DNA of 64,000 bases from Adiantum capillus-veneris (lineage: Eukaryota; Streptophyta; Polypodiopsida; Polypodiales; Pteridaceae). A program made the translations under genes and the position numbers. Positions 20,748-31,539 of this stretch are shown piece after piece. The first letter of the stretch is position 1, and the number at the start of each line of letters is the position of its first letter. The stretch spans positions 68,198,372-68,262,371 of the forward strand of contig CM043953.1 of assembly GCA_014529385.2 (NCBI GenBank), given 5' to 3'. The notes under the pieces are model-generated. The model ran no database searches and was not told the origin of the DNA. It saw only the letters and a list, made by a program, of their open reading frames with translations.

Positions 20748-21831
20748 TCAGATCAAGGCTCGGGGCAGCACTGCAGGAGGCTAGAGTCACCAGCTCATAT
20801 TGGAGTGAAATTTGACAGGCGAAGACACGGCCCCAAATCTCGTGGGCAAGGCCGAAGGGCTTGGTGTTGTCAGAATTTCATTCTAAGGTCATCTCGGCCA
20901 CCGTTCGGCTTCGACAAAGGTCTGCGCAGGCCATTTTCGACTACGTGGTCTCGACGGGTGCAGATCCGACTCTGCAAATTTGGGGTTTTCGGCCTACGAC
21001 TGCAAGTGCTGAGGATATCGACACTCCCAGAGTGTTGATTTGTAGCTGTCTACACATCGAAGGACGGCTCACAGTTCTTGGAGGCGTGTCACATACGACA
21101 CGGGCGCATCTACACACAGACTGTAGGCAACATCCACTAGTTCATCAGGTAGCTTGTGTTTGCTGCTTGATATTCCAGATTTCATCTTGACATTGCAGGT
21201 ACTTCCACATGGGATGTATTGTCAGAGATGATGTATGTTGGTTGAGGGTTTTCTGGCTGTGAGTCACGCAGCAAACAACCGCCGTAGCGGTTACAACATG
21301 CAGTGGGAAATTTGTGGATGTATGACTTTGTGGGAAGTCTATGTACTGTCAGATTTACTGCAGCCTTTGTTGAGGGTCGAGTGAGGTTTTATTGAGCTGG
21401 GGGATTCTCGAATGTTGAGATCCTTTCGGTGATACAGGTCTTGGAGCGATCCCTCGAGCACCCTTAGATAGGCAGCTAGGATGTATTGACTGTGAGTTAG
21501 ACAGTTGGGATTGCATCTTTGCTTTACTGCCGTTGAGGCATTGTCACAGTCTATGCTTATAGGACAGTGACAGGACAGTGAGAGACAGTACAGGTGCAGG
21601 ACAGGTTTACCCGCAGCTTACAGTGTCAGAGAGACAGTGTTTTTTGAGCTGTTCTTTGGTCTGTTTTTTAGTACACCAGAGCCATTTTACAAAGGAGACT
21701 CTGCCGAAATTTATGCAGAATCTGAAGCTTTTTTGGTTCATTTGACAGGTTGATATTGGTTCAGAGGTCAGTTTACAGGGGAAACTCTGCCGAATTTTTC
21801 CCAGGAAAGTAAACCACTGTGAAGCGTAGCT
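20748..21831 (+). other. Copia untranslated leader, ~1.1 kb
   Basis: No credible ORF. Two blocks are shared with the Gypsy leader at 59 kb: 21377-21465 with about 59453-59531 (landmark GAGCTGGGGGATTCTC) and the 27-base hairpin block at 21778-21804 with 59649-59675. The order is the same in both elements. Confidence 0.7.
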
Positions 21832-22584
21832 ATGGCTGGATCACAGGACACTGCTCTTTACAATATCAACAAGCTAGATGGAACCAATTTCCCATTGTGG
21901 AAGAAGCAGATTTGGCACGTGTTGGTACAAAAGAAGCAGATAAAACCTATAAAGCTCAAGAGGATAAAACCAGAAGATATGGACGAAGATGAATGGAGCG
22001 AAATGGATGAATTGGCACTTTCTACCATTATGCTGACTTTGGCAGAAAGCGTTTACTTCAATGTAGCAGACGAGATGTCGGCTTATCAAGCATGGTTAAA
22101 GCTGAGTGATCTTTATGAGAAGCAGAGTGCAGCTTCACAGGTATAGTGGCTTAAGAAGCTTGTTGACTTGAAGATGAAAGAAGGGACACCTATGTCCAAT
22201 CATCTGAATGAATTCAACACAATCTATAGTCAGTTGTCAGCTCAAGGTGTCAAGTTTGATGAACCTGTTAGAGCTATGTTCGTGTTGATCACATTGCCGG
22301 AAAGTTGGGACACTTTTCGCACAGCTTTGAGTAATTCTGCACCTCCAGATGGTTTGAACATAGCAGGTGTAGAAGGAAGTCTGCTTACCGAAGAAACCAA
22401 TAGAAAGACAATGGACAAAGGCAAAGGAACAGCCTTAGTTGTCAGGGGAAGGACCAAAGAAAAGTACAAAGGTGGAAAGAGGAATCAGTCTCGTAGCAAG
22501 TCCCGCAGTGCTAAAGGCAAGAGTGACATAGAATGCTACCATTGTGGCAAGAAGGGTCACATGAAAAGAGACTGCAGAGAATAG
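21832..22584 (+). pseudogene. Copia gag with zinc knuckle
   Basis: The ATG at 21832 (MAGSQDTALYNINKLDG) starts a typical Copia gag, with FPLWKKQI and a helical capsid region. TAG at 22144-22146 sits where QVQWLKKL-type Gln is usual. The frame continues to a CCHC knuckle CYHCGKKGHMKRDC at 22534-22575, and a TAG at 22582-22584 closes the segment. Protease follows in the same frame. Gag packages the element RNA into virus-like particles. Confidence 0.92.
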
Positions 22585-23364
22585 AAAGCAGAAAAAGGCA
22601 AAGAGAAAGCTGAAGACCATGGTGAGAAGAACAAGTCCTCAGTGAAGATTCAAGAAATAAATGTGACAAACACTGTTGCAGAGGATGACGGTCTAGTGTC
22701 AGGAGACATCTACTTCTTGAAGAATACAATGGACTCAGCTCTTCTTACAGCATCTGATGGAAATGCACTGAGTGACTGGATTATAGACTCAGGGGCATCA
22801 GTTCATGTGTCTCCAAACAAGGAGTGGTTTACCTCTTATGTGACCACTAAAGATCATGTTCGGCTAGGAAATGGGTAGACATGTGAGATCTTAGGTGTTG
22901 GAGATGTACAATTGAAGTTTCAGAATGGCTCTTCTTTCACGCTGAAGAATGTGAGACATGTTCCCGCAATTACAAAGAGCTTGATTGGCACTGGTTTACT
23001 TGATGATGCTGGCTACGTCACCACTTTTGGACAGAACATGTGGAAGATATCCAAGGGTTCTATGACAGTAGCACATGGAGTAAAGTCTGGAGGACTTTAC
23101 ATGATTTATGTATCAAATGTCTCTAAAAATGTAATCAATGTAACCGAGCAGCCGAACGTTTCTTTGTGGCATAGCCGGTTAGGACATATGTCCAAGAAGG
23201 GAATAGAAATCTTGTCTCGTTCTAGTTATTTGCCTGGATTTTCATTTAATGATTTTGAATTCTGTGAACATTGTCTGTATGGTAAGCAAACACAGCAGCC
23301 ACATAAGCATAGAAGCAATAGAAGAGATACACAGTTGGCACTTGTTCATAGTGATTTGTGTTGA
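22585..23364 (+). pseudogene. Copia protease and pre-integrase
   Basis: The frame is shared with gag. The aspartic protease active site WIIDSGASVHVS has its catalytic Asp at 22786-22788. A TAG at 22876-22878 falls where LGNGQTCEI is usual (CAG to TAG likely). The pre-integrase zinc motif follows (LWHSRLGHMSKKG and FCEHCLYGKQ, H and C residues present near 23166-23283). A TGA at 23362-23364 falls in HSDLCGP, at the usual glycine. Confidence 0.9.
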
Positions 23365-25602
23365 CCTATGCCTAACCTATCTCTAGGGGGAGCTTCTTAC
23401 TTTATGACATTTATAGATGATTACTCGAGGAAAGTATGGGTTTACTTTCTCAAGCACAAGGATGAAGCGTTTAGTGTTTTCAAAACGTTTGTGACACTTG
23501 TGGAGAATCAGAGTGGCAAGAAGCTTAAATGCTTACGCACTGACAATGGTGGAGAGTATGTTTCAAAGGCCTTTCAGGACTTTTGTGAGTCAAAAGGTAT
23601 AAAACGTGAACTTACTGCTCCTTACAATCCTCCTCAAAATGGTGTTGCTGAGAGGATGAATAGGACCATACAAGAGAAGGTCAGAAGTATGTTGTCTAAT
23701 GCACAACTGCCAAATGGGTTTTGGGCTGAAGCTGTATCAACAACTGTTCATCTTGTAAATAGATCTCCTAGCAAGGTTTTGCAGAAGGATTCAGTGCCAG
23801 AGATGGTATGGTCAGGCAAAATGCCCTCATACAAGCATCTCAGAGTCTTTGGCTGTGAGGCATATACTCACGTTCCAAAGGAATTTAGGAACAAACTTGA
23901 GCCAAAGAGTAGAAAGTGCATCTTTCTAGGCTATGGTAATTCTGGTGAGATGGGGTACAGACTTTGGGATCCCGAATCCAGAAAGGTTGTCCGCAGCAAT
24001 GATGTTCACTTTAATGAATCCAAATATCATTCTAAACCAGAGAGGGTTGAGGAGATTAGAAGAGTTGTCTTCCAAGAAGATGGACCTGCACGTGCAAGAC
24101 AAAATGTCAGGGCTCAAGAGGAGCAAGGACAGGATAGAGTGGAACCACAGGTTGTGGCTGAGCCTGAGCCACCTATTGTGCGTAGATCTGGACGTGTCAC
24201 GCGACCTCCTGATAGGTTTGTTCCATCTATGAACTATGTCATGTTGACTGATTGCAATGAGCCTTCATGTTACAAGGAAGCAGTGCAAATGAAGGACTCC
24301 GGGAATTGGCAATTGGCCATGCAGTCAGAGATGACAGCTCTGCATAAAAACAAGACATGGAAGCTAGTTAAATTACCACAGGGCAAAAAGGCTCTACCTT
24401 GTAAATGGGTTTACAGGTATAAAATCACCGCTCATGATAGTCAGCCAAAGTACAAAGCAAGGCTTGTTGCCAAGGGCTTTAAGCAAGAACAAGGCATTGA
24501 CTTTGATGAAGTCTTCTCTCCGGTGGTCAAGATGACTACATTGAGATGCTTTCTTGCATTGGTTGCCATATTAGATTTGGTGTTGCACCAAATGGATGTC
24601 AAGACAGCGTTCTTGCATGGTGATTTAGATGTGGAAATTTACATGCAGCAGCCAGAAGGGTTTGTTGAGAAAGGCAAGGAAGATTGGGTATGCCAGTTGT
24701 TAAAGAGTCTTTATGGCTTAAAACAATCACCGAGGGCATGGTACCATAAATTCCACAAGTTTATGCTTTCTCAAGGCTACAAACGTAGTGAGTTCGATCA
24801 CTGTCTATATACAAAGAAGGCTAAGGATGGTAGTTGGTTGATCCTTATTTTGTATGTGGATGACATGTTGATTGCTGGCAAGCACTTGGAAGAAATTTCA
24901 GCTTTGAAGTCAAAGATGGCAAAATCGTTTGACATGAAAGACATGGGTGAGGCAAGTCATATACTTGGTATGCGCATTGAGAGAGACAGATCAAAGAAGT
25001 TGATTTGGTTATCTCAAACAGAGTATATTGACAAGGTTTTGCAACGTTTCAATATGGAGAAGGGAAAGGCACTGAGTGTTCCATTGCCACCATATGTGAA
25101 ACTTAGCAAACAAGATTGTCCTGTGTCTGAGGAAGAACAGGCTGAAATGGATAAGATTCCATATGCGTCTGCAGTGGGTAGTTTGATGTATGCAATGATT
25201 GCTACTCGCCCAGACATTGCATTTGCAGTGGGAGTAGTAAGTCGATACATGTCAAACCCAGGCAAGAAACATTGGGAGGCAGTGAAAGGAATATTGAGAT
25301 ACCTGAAAGCTACAAAGAGTATGCGTATATGCTATGGGAGTCAGGAGCTAAGTGTAAAGGGTTTTACAGACTCAGATTATGCAGGTGACTTAGACAACCG
25401 AAGGTCTACGTCAGGGTATGTCTTTACATTGGCTGGTGGAGCAGTATCATGGCGTTCTAGATTACAAGATTGTGTTACTCAGTCTACTACAGAGGCTGAA
25501 TATGTTGCAGCATCAGAGGCATGCAAAGAATCAATTTGGCTTAATCGACTAGTAACAGATTTGGGAATCAAAGAAGAGATGCCTGTGTTATATTGTGAAT
25601 AG
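23365..25602 (+). pseudogene. Copia integrase, RT and RNase H
   Basis: An uninterrupted stretch of about 744 codons. The integrase core shows catalytic D, D and E in IDDYSRKVW, LRTDNGGEY and GVAERMNRT. RT shows VDVKTAFLHGDL and the YVDD catalytic box at 24853-24864. RNase H shows FTDSDYAGDLDNRR and TTEAEYVAASEA. It ends at TAG 25600-25602 through an extra base in what should read DSQSAIQLARN. A second shift near 25630 precedes the last RNase H part, legible to about 25812. This is the best-preserved coding block of the element. Confidence 0.95.
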
Positions 25603-25901
25603 TCAAAGTGCTATACAATTGGCTCGCAATCAGTTTATCACTCAAAGACAAAGCATGTGGATGTGAAGTATCATTTCATCAGCGAAATGCTCGAGGATAA
25701 GCAACTTCAGCTTGTCAAAGTTCACACCACAGAAAATCCTGCTGATCTACTTACAAAAGGACTTCCCTCATAGAGCTTTGCGCATTTTCGCAAGCAGTTA
25801 GGTGTAGGGTAGTACATCACTTCTCTACATCTCTTGTATATTAGCTTGTATAGTAGCTTCTCTCACACTTAAAGTACCACATTGGACTTTAAGTGGGAGG
25901 T
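25603..25901 (+). pseudogene. Copia RNase H tail and polypurine tract
   Basis: VYHSKTKHVDVKYHF and NPADLLTKGLP remain legible in shifted frames up to about 25812. Non-coding sequence and the purine tract AAGTGGGAGG at 25891-25900 precede the 3' LTR. Confidence 0.85.
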
Positions 25902-26093
25902 TGTTGGGGTATAAAGCCCAATGTGGTTGCCCAGGTAAGTGGGCGAGCCGCCAGGTATGTACACATATTCTTTTGTAAAAACCTAATAAGAACTCACTAT
26001 GCTCTACACATTACAGTAGAGCGAGTTCACCATATCGTCGTGCTCTTCTTCTCGCACTCTCTCTCGCGTCGCACTTCCGCTCGTACTCCTTCA
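25902..26093 (+). repeat. 3' LTR of Copia
   Basis: 192 bp, matching the 5' LTR except for four transitions. The duplication CTCTG follows at 26094-26098. Confidence 0.95.
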
Positions 26094-28943
26094 CTCTGCT
26101 TTATTAACTTGACATTTTTGGCAATGCAAGACATAGTCTTGAGCATACCCATGCAAACCTGGCCAGTAAAACTGTCGTCTTACGAGTGCATAAGTTTTCT
26201 TAATTCTTGGGTGCCCTGCACTTCGACTATCGTGACATTCATAAAGAATTTGGCGCCGAATGTTCACGTCCGTTGGTACACACACTCTCCCCTTGTGGAG
26301 TAGGTACCCATCATCTATGGAAAAATTCTTCCATCTCTGCAGTTCATCACTCGAAAGAGGAGAACTGGGTGTGGAGGAAACAAAACCACTACCAACATTG
26401 GAGTGATAAGGATCCCTCTTTCTAGCATAGCTCCACACCTTGGAGTATGCAGTATCATGCTCGCACTTACCTTTGAGAGATTCCAAAAACTCACTCCGCA
26501 ATTCCGTGAAAAGGAGAGAGTTGATCTCTAGCATTCGGCTGAGAGCATCAGCCACTACATTGTACCGCCCTTTGCGATATCGTAGCTTGGCATCATACTC
26601 CTGAAGAATCTCAGCCCACCTGGCCTTGCGACCCTTCAAATCACTTTGTTGTGTGAACCACTTGATGCTTTCATGGTCAAACACAATCTCGAACTGTGCA
26701 CCATACAAATAATGTCGCCATGTCTTTAAAGCAGACACTATTGCATAGAGCTCTCGTTCGTAAGTAGAGTAATTCGGCTGTGCTGAATCCAGCTTCTTGC
26801 TTTCAAATGCAATTGGCCTTCCCTCCTGCAGAAGGACTGCTCCAATCGCACAATTACTAGCATCCGTTTCCAAAACGAATGGCTTTAAGGGATCCACAAT
26901 AGCCAAAACAGGAGCTGTGGCTAATGTGTCCTTAAGTTTGTCAAAACTTTGCTGTTGTTCTAATCCCCACTGAAAGGTCTTGCCCTTGGCTTTTAGTTGA
27001 TTTGTCATGGGAACAGCAATATGGGCATAGTTTTTAACGAATCGACGATAAAAACCTGCAAAGCCTAAAAAAATATGGAGCTCTTCGAAATTTTTGGGAG
27101 AGGGCCACCTCCGAATGGCATCCACCTTGGATTGATCCATGTGTAACCCTGCAGCCGAAATAACATGCCCCAAGTAGTGAATTTCCTCCTTGAGAAAATC
27201 ACATTTGGATTCTTTGGCATATAAATGATTTTGGTGTAACAAATGAAACACTTGTTTCAAATGTGCTAAGTGCTCTTCCTCAGTGGCACTATAGACAAGA
27301 ATGTCATCGAGAAAAACGATAACAAATTTTTCCAAGTATGGTCTCAAGACACTATCCATGAGTGTCATGAACGTAGCTGGAGCATTGGTTAACCCAAAGG
27401 GCATCACCAAAAACTCATAATGTCCAAACCTTGTTCGGAACTCTGTTTTGGGTATATCCGCAAGCCTGATGCGTACTTGATGATACCCAGATCTTAAATC
27501 AATCTTTGAAAATATACGAGCGTGGGTGAGCTTATCAAACAGCTCATCCACTCGTGGAAATGGGTACTTGTTCTTAACAATAATCGCATTTAATCCACGG
27601 TAATCTACACACATGCGCATACTACCATCCTTTTTCTTCACCAAGAGAATGGGAGAGGCCCATGGTGAAGAACTTGGTTGAATAAACCCTCTACTGAGAT
27701 AGTCAGCAAGCTGACGTTCCACCTCAACAACCTCAGAATGACTCATTCGGTAAGGCGGTTTACTCACTGGCTTACTGCCTGCAACCACGTGTATGCCATG
27801 TTGCACAGAACGTGTCGGCGGTATCCCTGGTGGCAAATCATCTGGGAACACATCCTTGAATTCCCTTAAAAGTTCCTTTAATTCATTAGCAACATTTGCG
27901 TGTTTTGAATTAGTAGACATAGTTGGAAGAGGAGAGAGAGAAGAATGCGGTGTTGAGGAAGTTTTATTCAAAACTTTATCATCATTAAAAACATCATCCA
28001 CATTGGAAATAAAATGGCACAGTGAGTAACACAAAAAGAGTTCTTCTATTGCATCATCAGAAGCGAGCTTCATAAGCTCAGCTATACAAATAAGTGGTGA
28101 GGAAGGTACATCCTTCTCCCCCAACAGCAGCACGTGCACACCATTGGATTCGAACATTAGACTATTATGCTCATAGCTACGTCTAAGGGATGATCCTAAA
28201 CTATGCAACCATTCACGACTAAGAACCACATCTGCCCTCTCCATATTCATGACTTGGAAATCCAAAGAGGTACGGTATCCTTGAATTTCCAGAGGTACAT
28301 CTTTAACCTGAGTTTCCCATATCTCAGCATCATGGCCGTTAATCATTGCTACCATGTAGCGATGGGAACTTGGGGTTTGGGGAAATTTGAGTCGTTTCAC
28401 CAATTTATAATTGATGAAATTGTGCGACGCAGCATCGTCTACCAAGATCCGCACCCTGTGTCCTTGGATAGAGCCATGCATACACACCAACTCCTGTGGT
28501 CCGAAAGTCTGCTGCCACATGGAGGCCATGATACAGCACTCATGCATCGCCTCGGTGTGTGTTACTTCCACATTAGCAAACTGGGAAGAGGATTCAAGAG
28601 GTAAAACCTGCACCATGTGCACTGCTTTTTCCTTCCCCTTGTCTTGAGTAGCAGATTTCCCCTTGGGACAATCCTTTTTGCTGTGTCCAGTTCCCAAACA
28701 TTTAAAGCACAACTTTTCTTTTTTGGCTTTCTCAAACTCTTCCGTTGAAAGAGGACCTCTAGACCCCTTGGGCTTTTTGGAGGTCTCTGAAGCAGTAGAG
28801 ACATTTTTTCTTTTATGATGCACATGTTGTAGATGTGTTGAAACAGGTGTAGTGCCGTGCACATGCAAACTATGCAATGCCCGATCATCGGGATCATCAT
28901 GGATGTGAGCTTGCACTATTGCGTCCTCAAGTGTTTGTGGATC
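26094..28943 (-). pseudogene. Chromovirus gag C-terminus, protease, RT, RNase H, integrase zinc domain
   Basis: An open frame of about 940 codons downstream of TAG 28944-28946. In order: the zinc knuckle [14 protein letters not shown] near 28668-28709; protease [12 protein letters not shown], where the usual D-S/D-G reads D-D-A, so activity is doubtful; RT with the FLDD box near 27300 and VCVDYRGLN; RNase [15 protein letters not shown] and [12 protein letters not shown]; the integrase H2C2 zinc domain [15 protein letters not shown] and CQKCQ. The frame is cut at codon ERA by the Copia insertion and resumes at 20541. Confidence 0.95.
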
Positions 28944-29770
28944 CTAGGTTTTAACGTGCTTCTTTAGCTCGGGAGTTAACCCACGGATGAACCCACGCAC
29001 CTGCTGAAAGGTATCCATCCCTTCCAGCTTGAGGATCACATCCCGATAATGGGAAATATATTCCAATAATGTTTTATGCTGGCGCATAGAACATTCGTCC
29101 CAGGCGGTCCAATTTCTATCCTTCTCATTGGTAGGTAGAAATTCCTTCCTGAAGACTGTCTCAAAAGCTGCCCAAGTCTGTGGTAGCATGCCCTTCTCCT
29201 TCAGAGACATCCACCATTTGTAGGCCTTGCCGTCCAAAGTCAGACTTGTTTGCAGCGCCTTGGCTGCATCCGGGGTACGTCTAAGGTCATGAATACCATC
29301 CCACTTACTGAGAAAAATATTCACGGTGTCCTTGTTTTGTTCATGCTCTTCTCCCCGAAAATTGGTGGCTTTGTATTTTTCAACAAATCGTCCACCTCTT
29401 TTTGGGTCAGAGAGTGCAGCGGTCCCGGAGGAGGGCATTGCCCAGCAGCCGGCCCTTGGCCTGGTGTGGAGCCGTGCTCCTGAGTTGGCTGACTAGCAGG
29501 GCCCATGGCCTGCTGTCGCATATGCAACTTAATCAAATCGGATAATGCTGTGACATTCTGATTTAATTGTGCAAAATTCGTTTCAAGCACAAGCATGCGT
29601 GTTTGCAATGCACGGAAATCTTGCATGTCCAGCAACTCATACGCATCGTCTGTCGCCGTTGTGGCACGATTACTCTCCGTGAGAGGAACCGGCCGTGTGG
29701 CATCGGCAGACGAAACGGGTGCGGACTTCTCGAAATCAAATGCATGATGCATATCTATGTCCGAATCCAT
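28944..29770 (-). pseudogene. Chromovirus gag
   Basis: The ATG at 29770-29768 (MDSDIDMHHAFDFEKS) starts gag. A Gln/Pro/Gly-rich linker and LTQKEVDDLLKN precede a frameshift near 29360. The capsid-like retrotransposon gag domain then continues in a second frame (LDGKAYKWWMSL, FLPTNEKDRNW) to TAG at 28944-28946. The pol frame is in register with that second frame, so gag and pol were one polyprotein with a single nonsense change between them. Confidence 0.9.
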
Positions 29771-30517
29771 GCTGTGGACCTACTGTGCAAGAAAAGAAAG
29801 AAGAATACCTGAACTCCAACGAGCTCGTAGCAGGTTGCTATAAGTAACCGTATAATTACGCCTTTGATGGGAAAAAACGCTGAATTCGAAAGCGAATGTC
29901 AATCCAAAACGAAGAGTAGTTTGAAAATAATGATCAAGTCTGGAGCCGATGATGCTCTTGAAAGCATCGATCACGTTGGAGTTGCCAGCGAGCAGGTTTG
30001 CATCGTATGCACTACGCCAGAGGAACTTGAAATTTTCCGACAAATGGTGCAGCCGATGATAAGCTTGAGAACACGAATCAAGGTACCTTCACCACCGAGT
30101 TGGCTTGCATCGTATGCAAGAAGCCAAATCCGGGAATTTTTCCACTAATCGCGGGCTTGTCAAAACTCTAGAAGCGGAGTTGCAACAGATTTGGACAGCA
30201 AAATTCGTATAAATCCACAGCCGTTGTGTGCTTTGTGTGCCCACGATGAACGGATTCGAGCCAAAGAACAAAACTCGGCTTGCCCAATCAAGTACCATGG
30301 GTAGAGCCCCTTAACTAGGCCAATAGGGTTGGCCAAGGTGAAGGGATTTTTTTTTGTTTAACGCAAAACTATCTGCTACATGTCGCCGACAGCGCGTGGA
30401 GAAGATGGTGATGAAGCTCGCTATGCAGCAGCTCTTTGGCCTCTTCTTCTTCCTCCTTTTAGGTTGCATGCAACATGCAGCAAAAGAAAAAACGTGACCC
30501 AAGTTCTAAAGATAGCC
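29771..30517 (-). other. Chromovirus leader
   Basis: About 0.75 kb between the primer site and gag, with no supported ORF. It contains two related GTTGGAGTTGCCAGCGAG/GAGTTGGCTTGCATCGTATG segments near 29980 and 30100. Confidence 0.6.
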
Positions 30518-30519
30518 TG

Positions 30520-30533
30520 AAGCTCTGATACCA
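30520..30533 (-). promoter_or_regulatory. Chromovirus primer binding site
   Basis: Reads TTGGTATCAGAGC on the minus strand, directly after the LTR end. It is complementary to initiator-Met tRNA. Confidence 0.9.
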
Positions 30534-30675
30534 ATCTAAAACCAAAGGACTGCCAGGTCCTGGTCCATCCGCCCAACCTCCCTTAAATAGGCTCCTAGCC
30601 ACTTTCGGACCCCTTCCCAGTGGCAGCCGGCCCTTGGCCGAGTCCGTGACCCCTTGGTTGGCCCTTGGCCTGACA
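30534..30675 (-). repeat. 5' LTR of the chromovirus
   Basis: 142 bp. Compared with 19258-19398 it has four substitutions and one extra A. The duplication TCTAG follows at 30676-30680. Confidence 0.92.
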
Positions 30676-30680
30676 TCTAG

Positions 30681-31539
30681 GGCCTTTCCTTTTTTACCAT
30701 CACGGCAGATTGAAGTAGAATCCTTGGGGGTAGAGCACAAGCTATGGATATTCCCAAATAAAGGGTTTCTGGCACCTATTTCTATGGAGACTTGGGTGTT
30801 CCTTGCCAACCTGGCCCCTGCAACTATTGAAGAATGCAAACTTAAAGTTCTTAAAGGGATTCAACTGTTGGATAAAGGGGATCTGATTAAAGCTCCCTTC
30901 AATATGAGTTTCCTTGATGATAAAAAATGTAGTTTGAATACAGGTTTATATGCAAGAACCAAAGGGGTTATGACCTTTAGTAAAAATAATGCTGAGTACT
31001 ACACTGAGACAGTGTGGAATGTGTTCAGACCTTACCTTAAATGTGCGTGCAAATTTTTAGACCCCAAAGCTGCCTGTGAGTCAAGTATCATTTGGTTTGA
31101 TCATGCTATTTGGTACGCCCTCAACAATCTGCCAAGTATCTTTCCTGACAAAGTAGAAGAATTTCACCTTTCCCTTTTTTGCTCATGGCTTGGTGGACAA
31201 GCTAAGGATCTAGTCTTAGCTCAAATCGCCTTTATCCAATACAGATCAGTTATGTGCGACACACTTGAAGAGCTTGGTTCTGATGGGTGTGGTACTCTGC
31301 TAGCTACATACGGCGGCTTTAAAGGATTCAAAAGTATTGTTGGGCAAATCAAGCCTAATATTGAGGATGATGAATCTCAAGTTTCTAAACGACCTAACAC
31401 TCTTGTCTCTCCAGGGGCCTCTTATACCTCTTTCTTAACTCCCTCCTCGAGTGAATCTGTTTTTGGGAGAGGGAGATGTAGAAGTTATGTTAGAGGAAGA
31501 GGTAGAAATCTACCAATCAGAAACCTTTTGGATATGTGA
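30681..31539 (+). pseudogene. Gag-like ORF of composite element, 3' part
   Basis: In frame with 18764-19257 across the chromovirus. It is largely helical and aromatic-rich. It ends in an Arg/Gly-rich tail (FGRGRCRSYVRGRGR) and TGA at 31537-31539, as expected for a nucleic-acid-binding gag or ORF1 tail. The RT frame overlaps its end in the +1 frame from about 31451, suggesting frameshift expression or a decayed junction. The family is not recognised. Confidence 0.55.

Larger units (their letters stand above)
20542..26093 (+). mobile_element. Full-length Copia element, nested
   Basis: Two 192-bp LTRs (20542-20733 and 25902-26093) differ at only four sites, all transitions. They are flanked by the 5-bp duplication CTCTG (20537-20541 and 26094-26098). 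PBS TGGTATCAGAGC lies at 20736-20747 and the polypurine tract AAGTGGGAGG at 25891-25900. Gag, protease, integrase, RT and RNase H occur in standard Copia order in one frame. It interrupts the chromovirus integrase between its zinc-binding and catalytic domains. Four in-frame stops and at least two frameshifts inactivate it despite the similar LTRs. Confidence 0.95.
19258..30675 (-). mobile_element. Ty3/Gypsy chromovirus, nested, minus strand
   Basis: LTRs of 141-142 bp (19258-19398 and 30534-30675) differ by four substitutions and one base of length, and are flanked by TCTAG at 19253-19257 and 30676-30680. On the minus strand the order is PBS, gag, protease, RT, RNase H, integrase and chromodomain. 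The element is about 5.86 kb without the Copia inserted into its integrase at 20542-26093. The LTRs are unusually short for a chromovirus. Gag carries a frameshift near 29360 and a TAG at 28944-28946, the integrase a TAA at 20222-20224, and there is a frameshift near 19640 before the chromodomain. The copy is defective. Confidence 0.93.
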
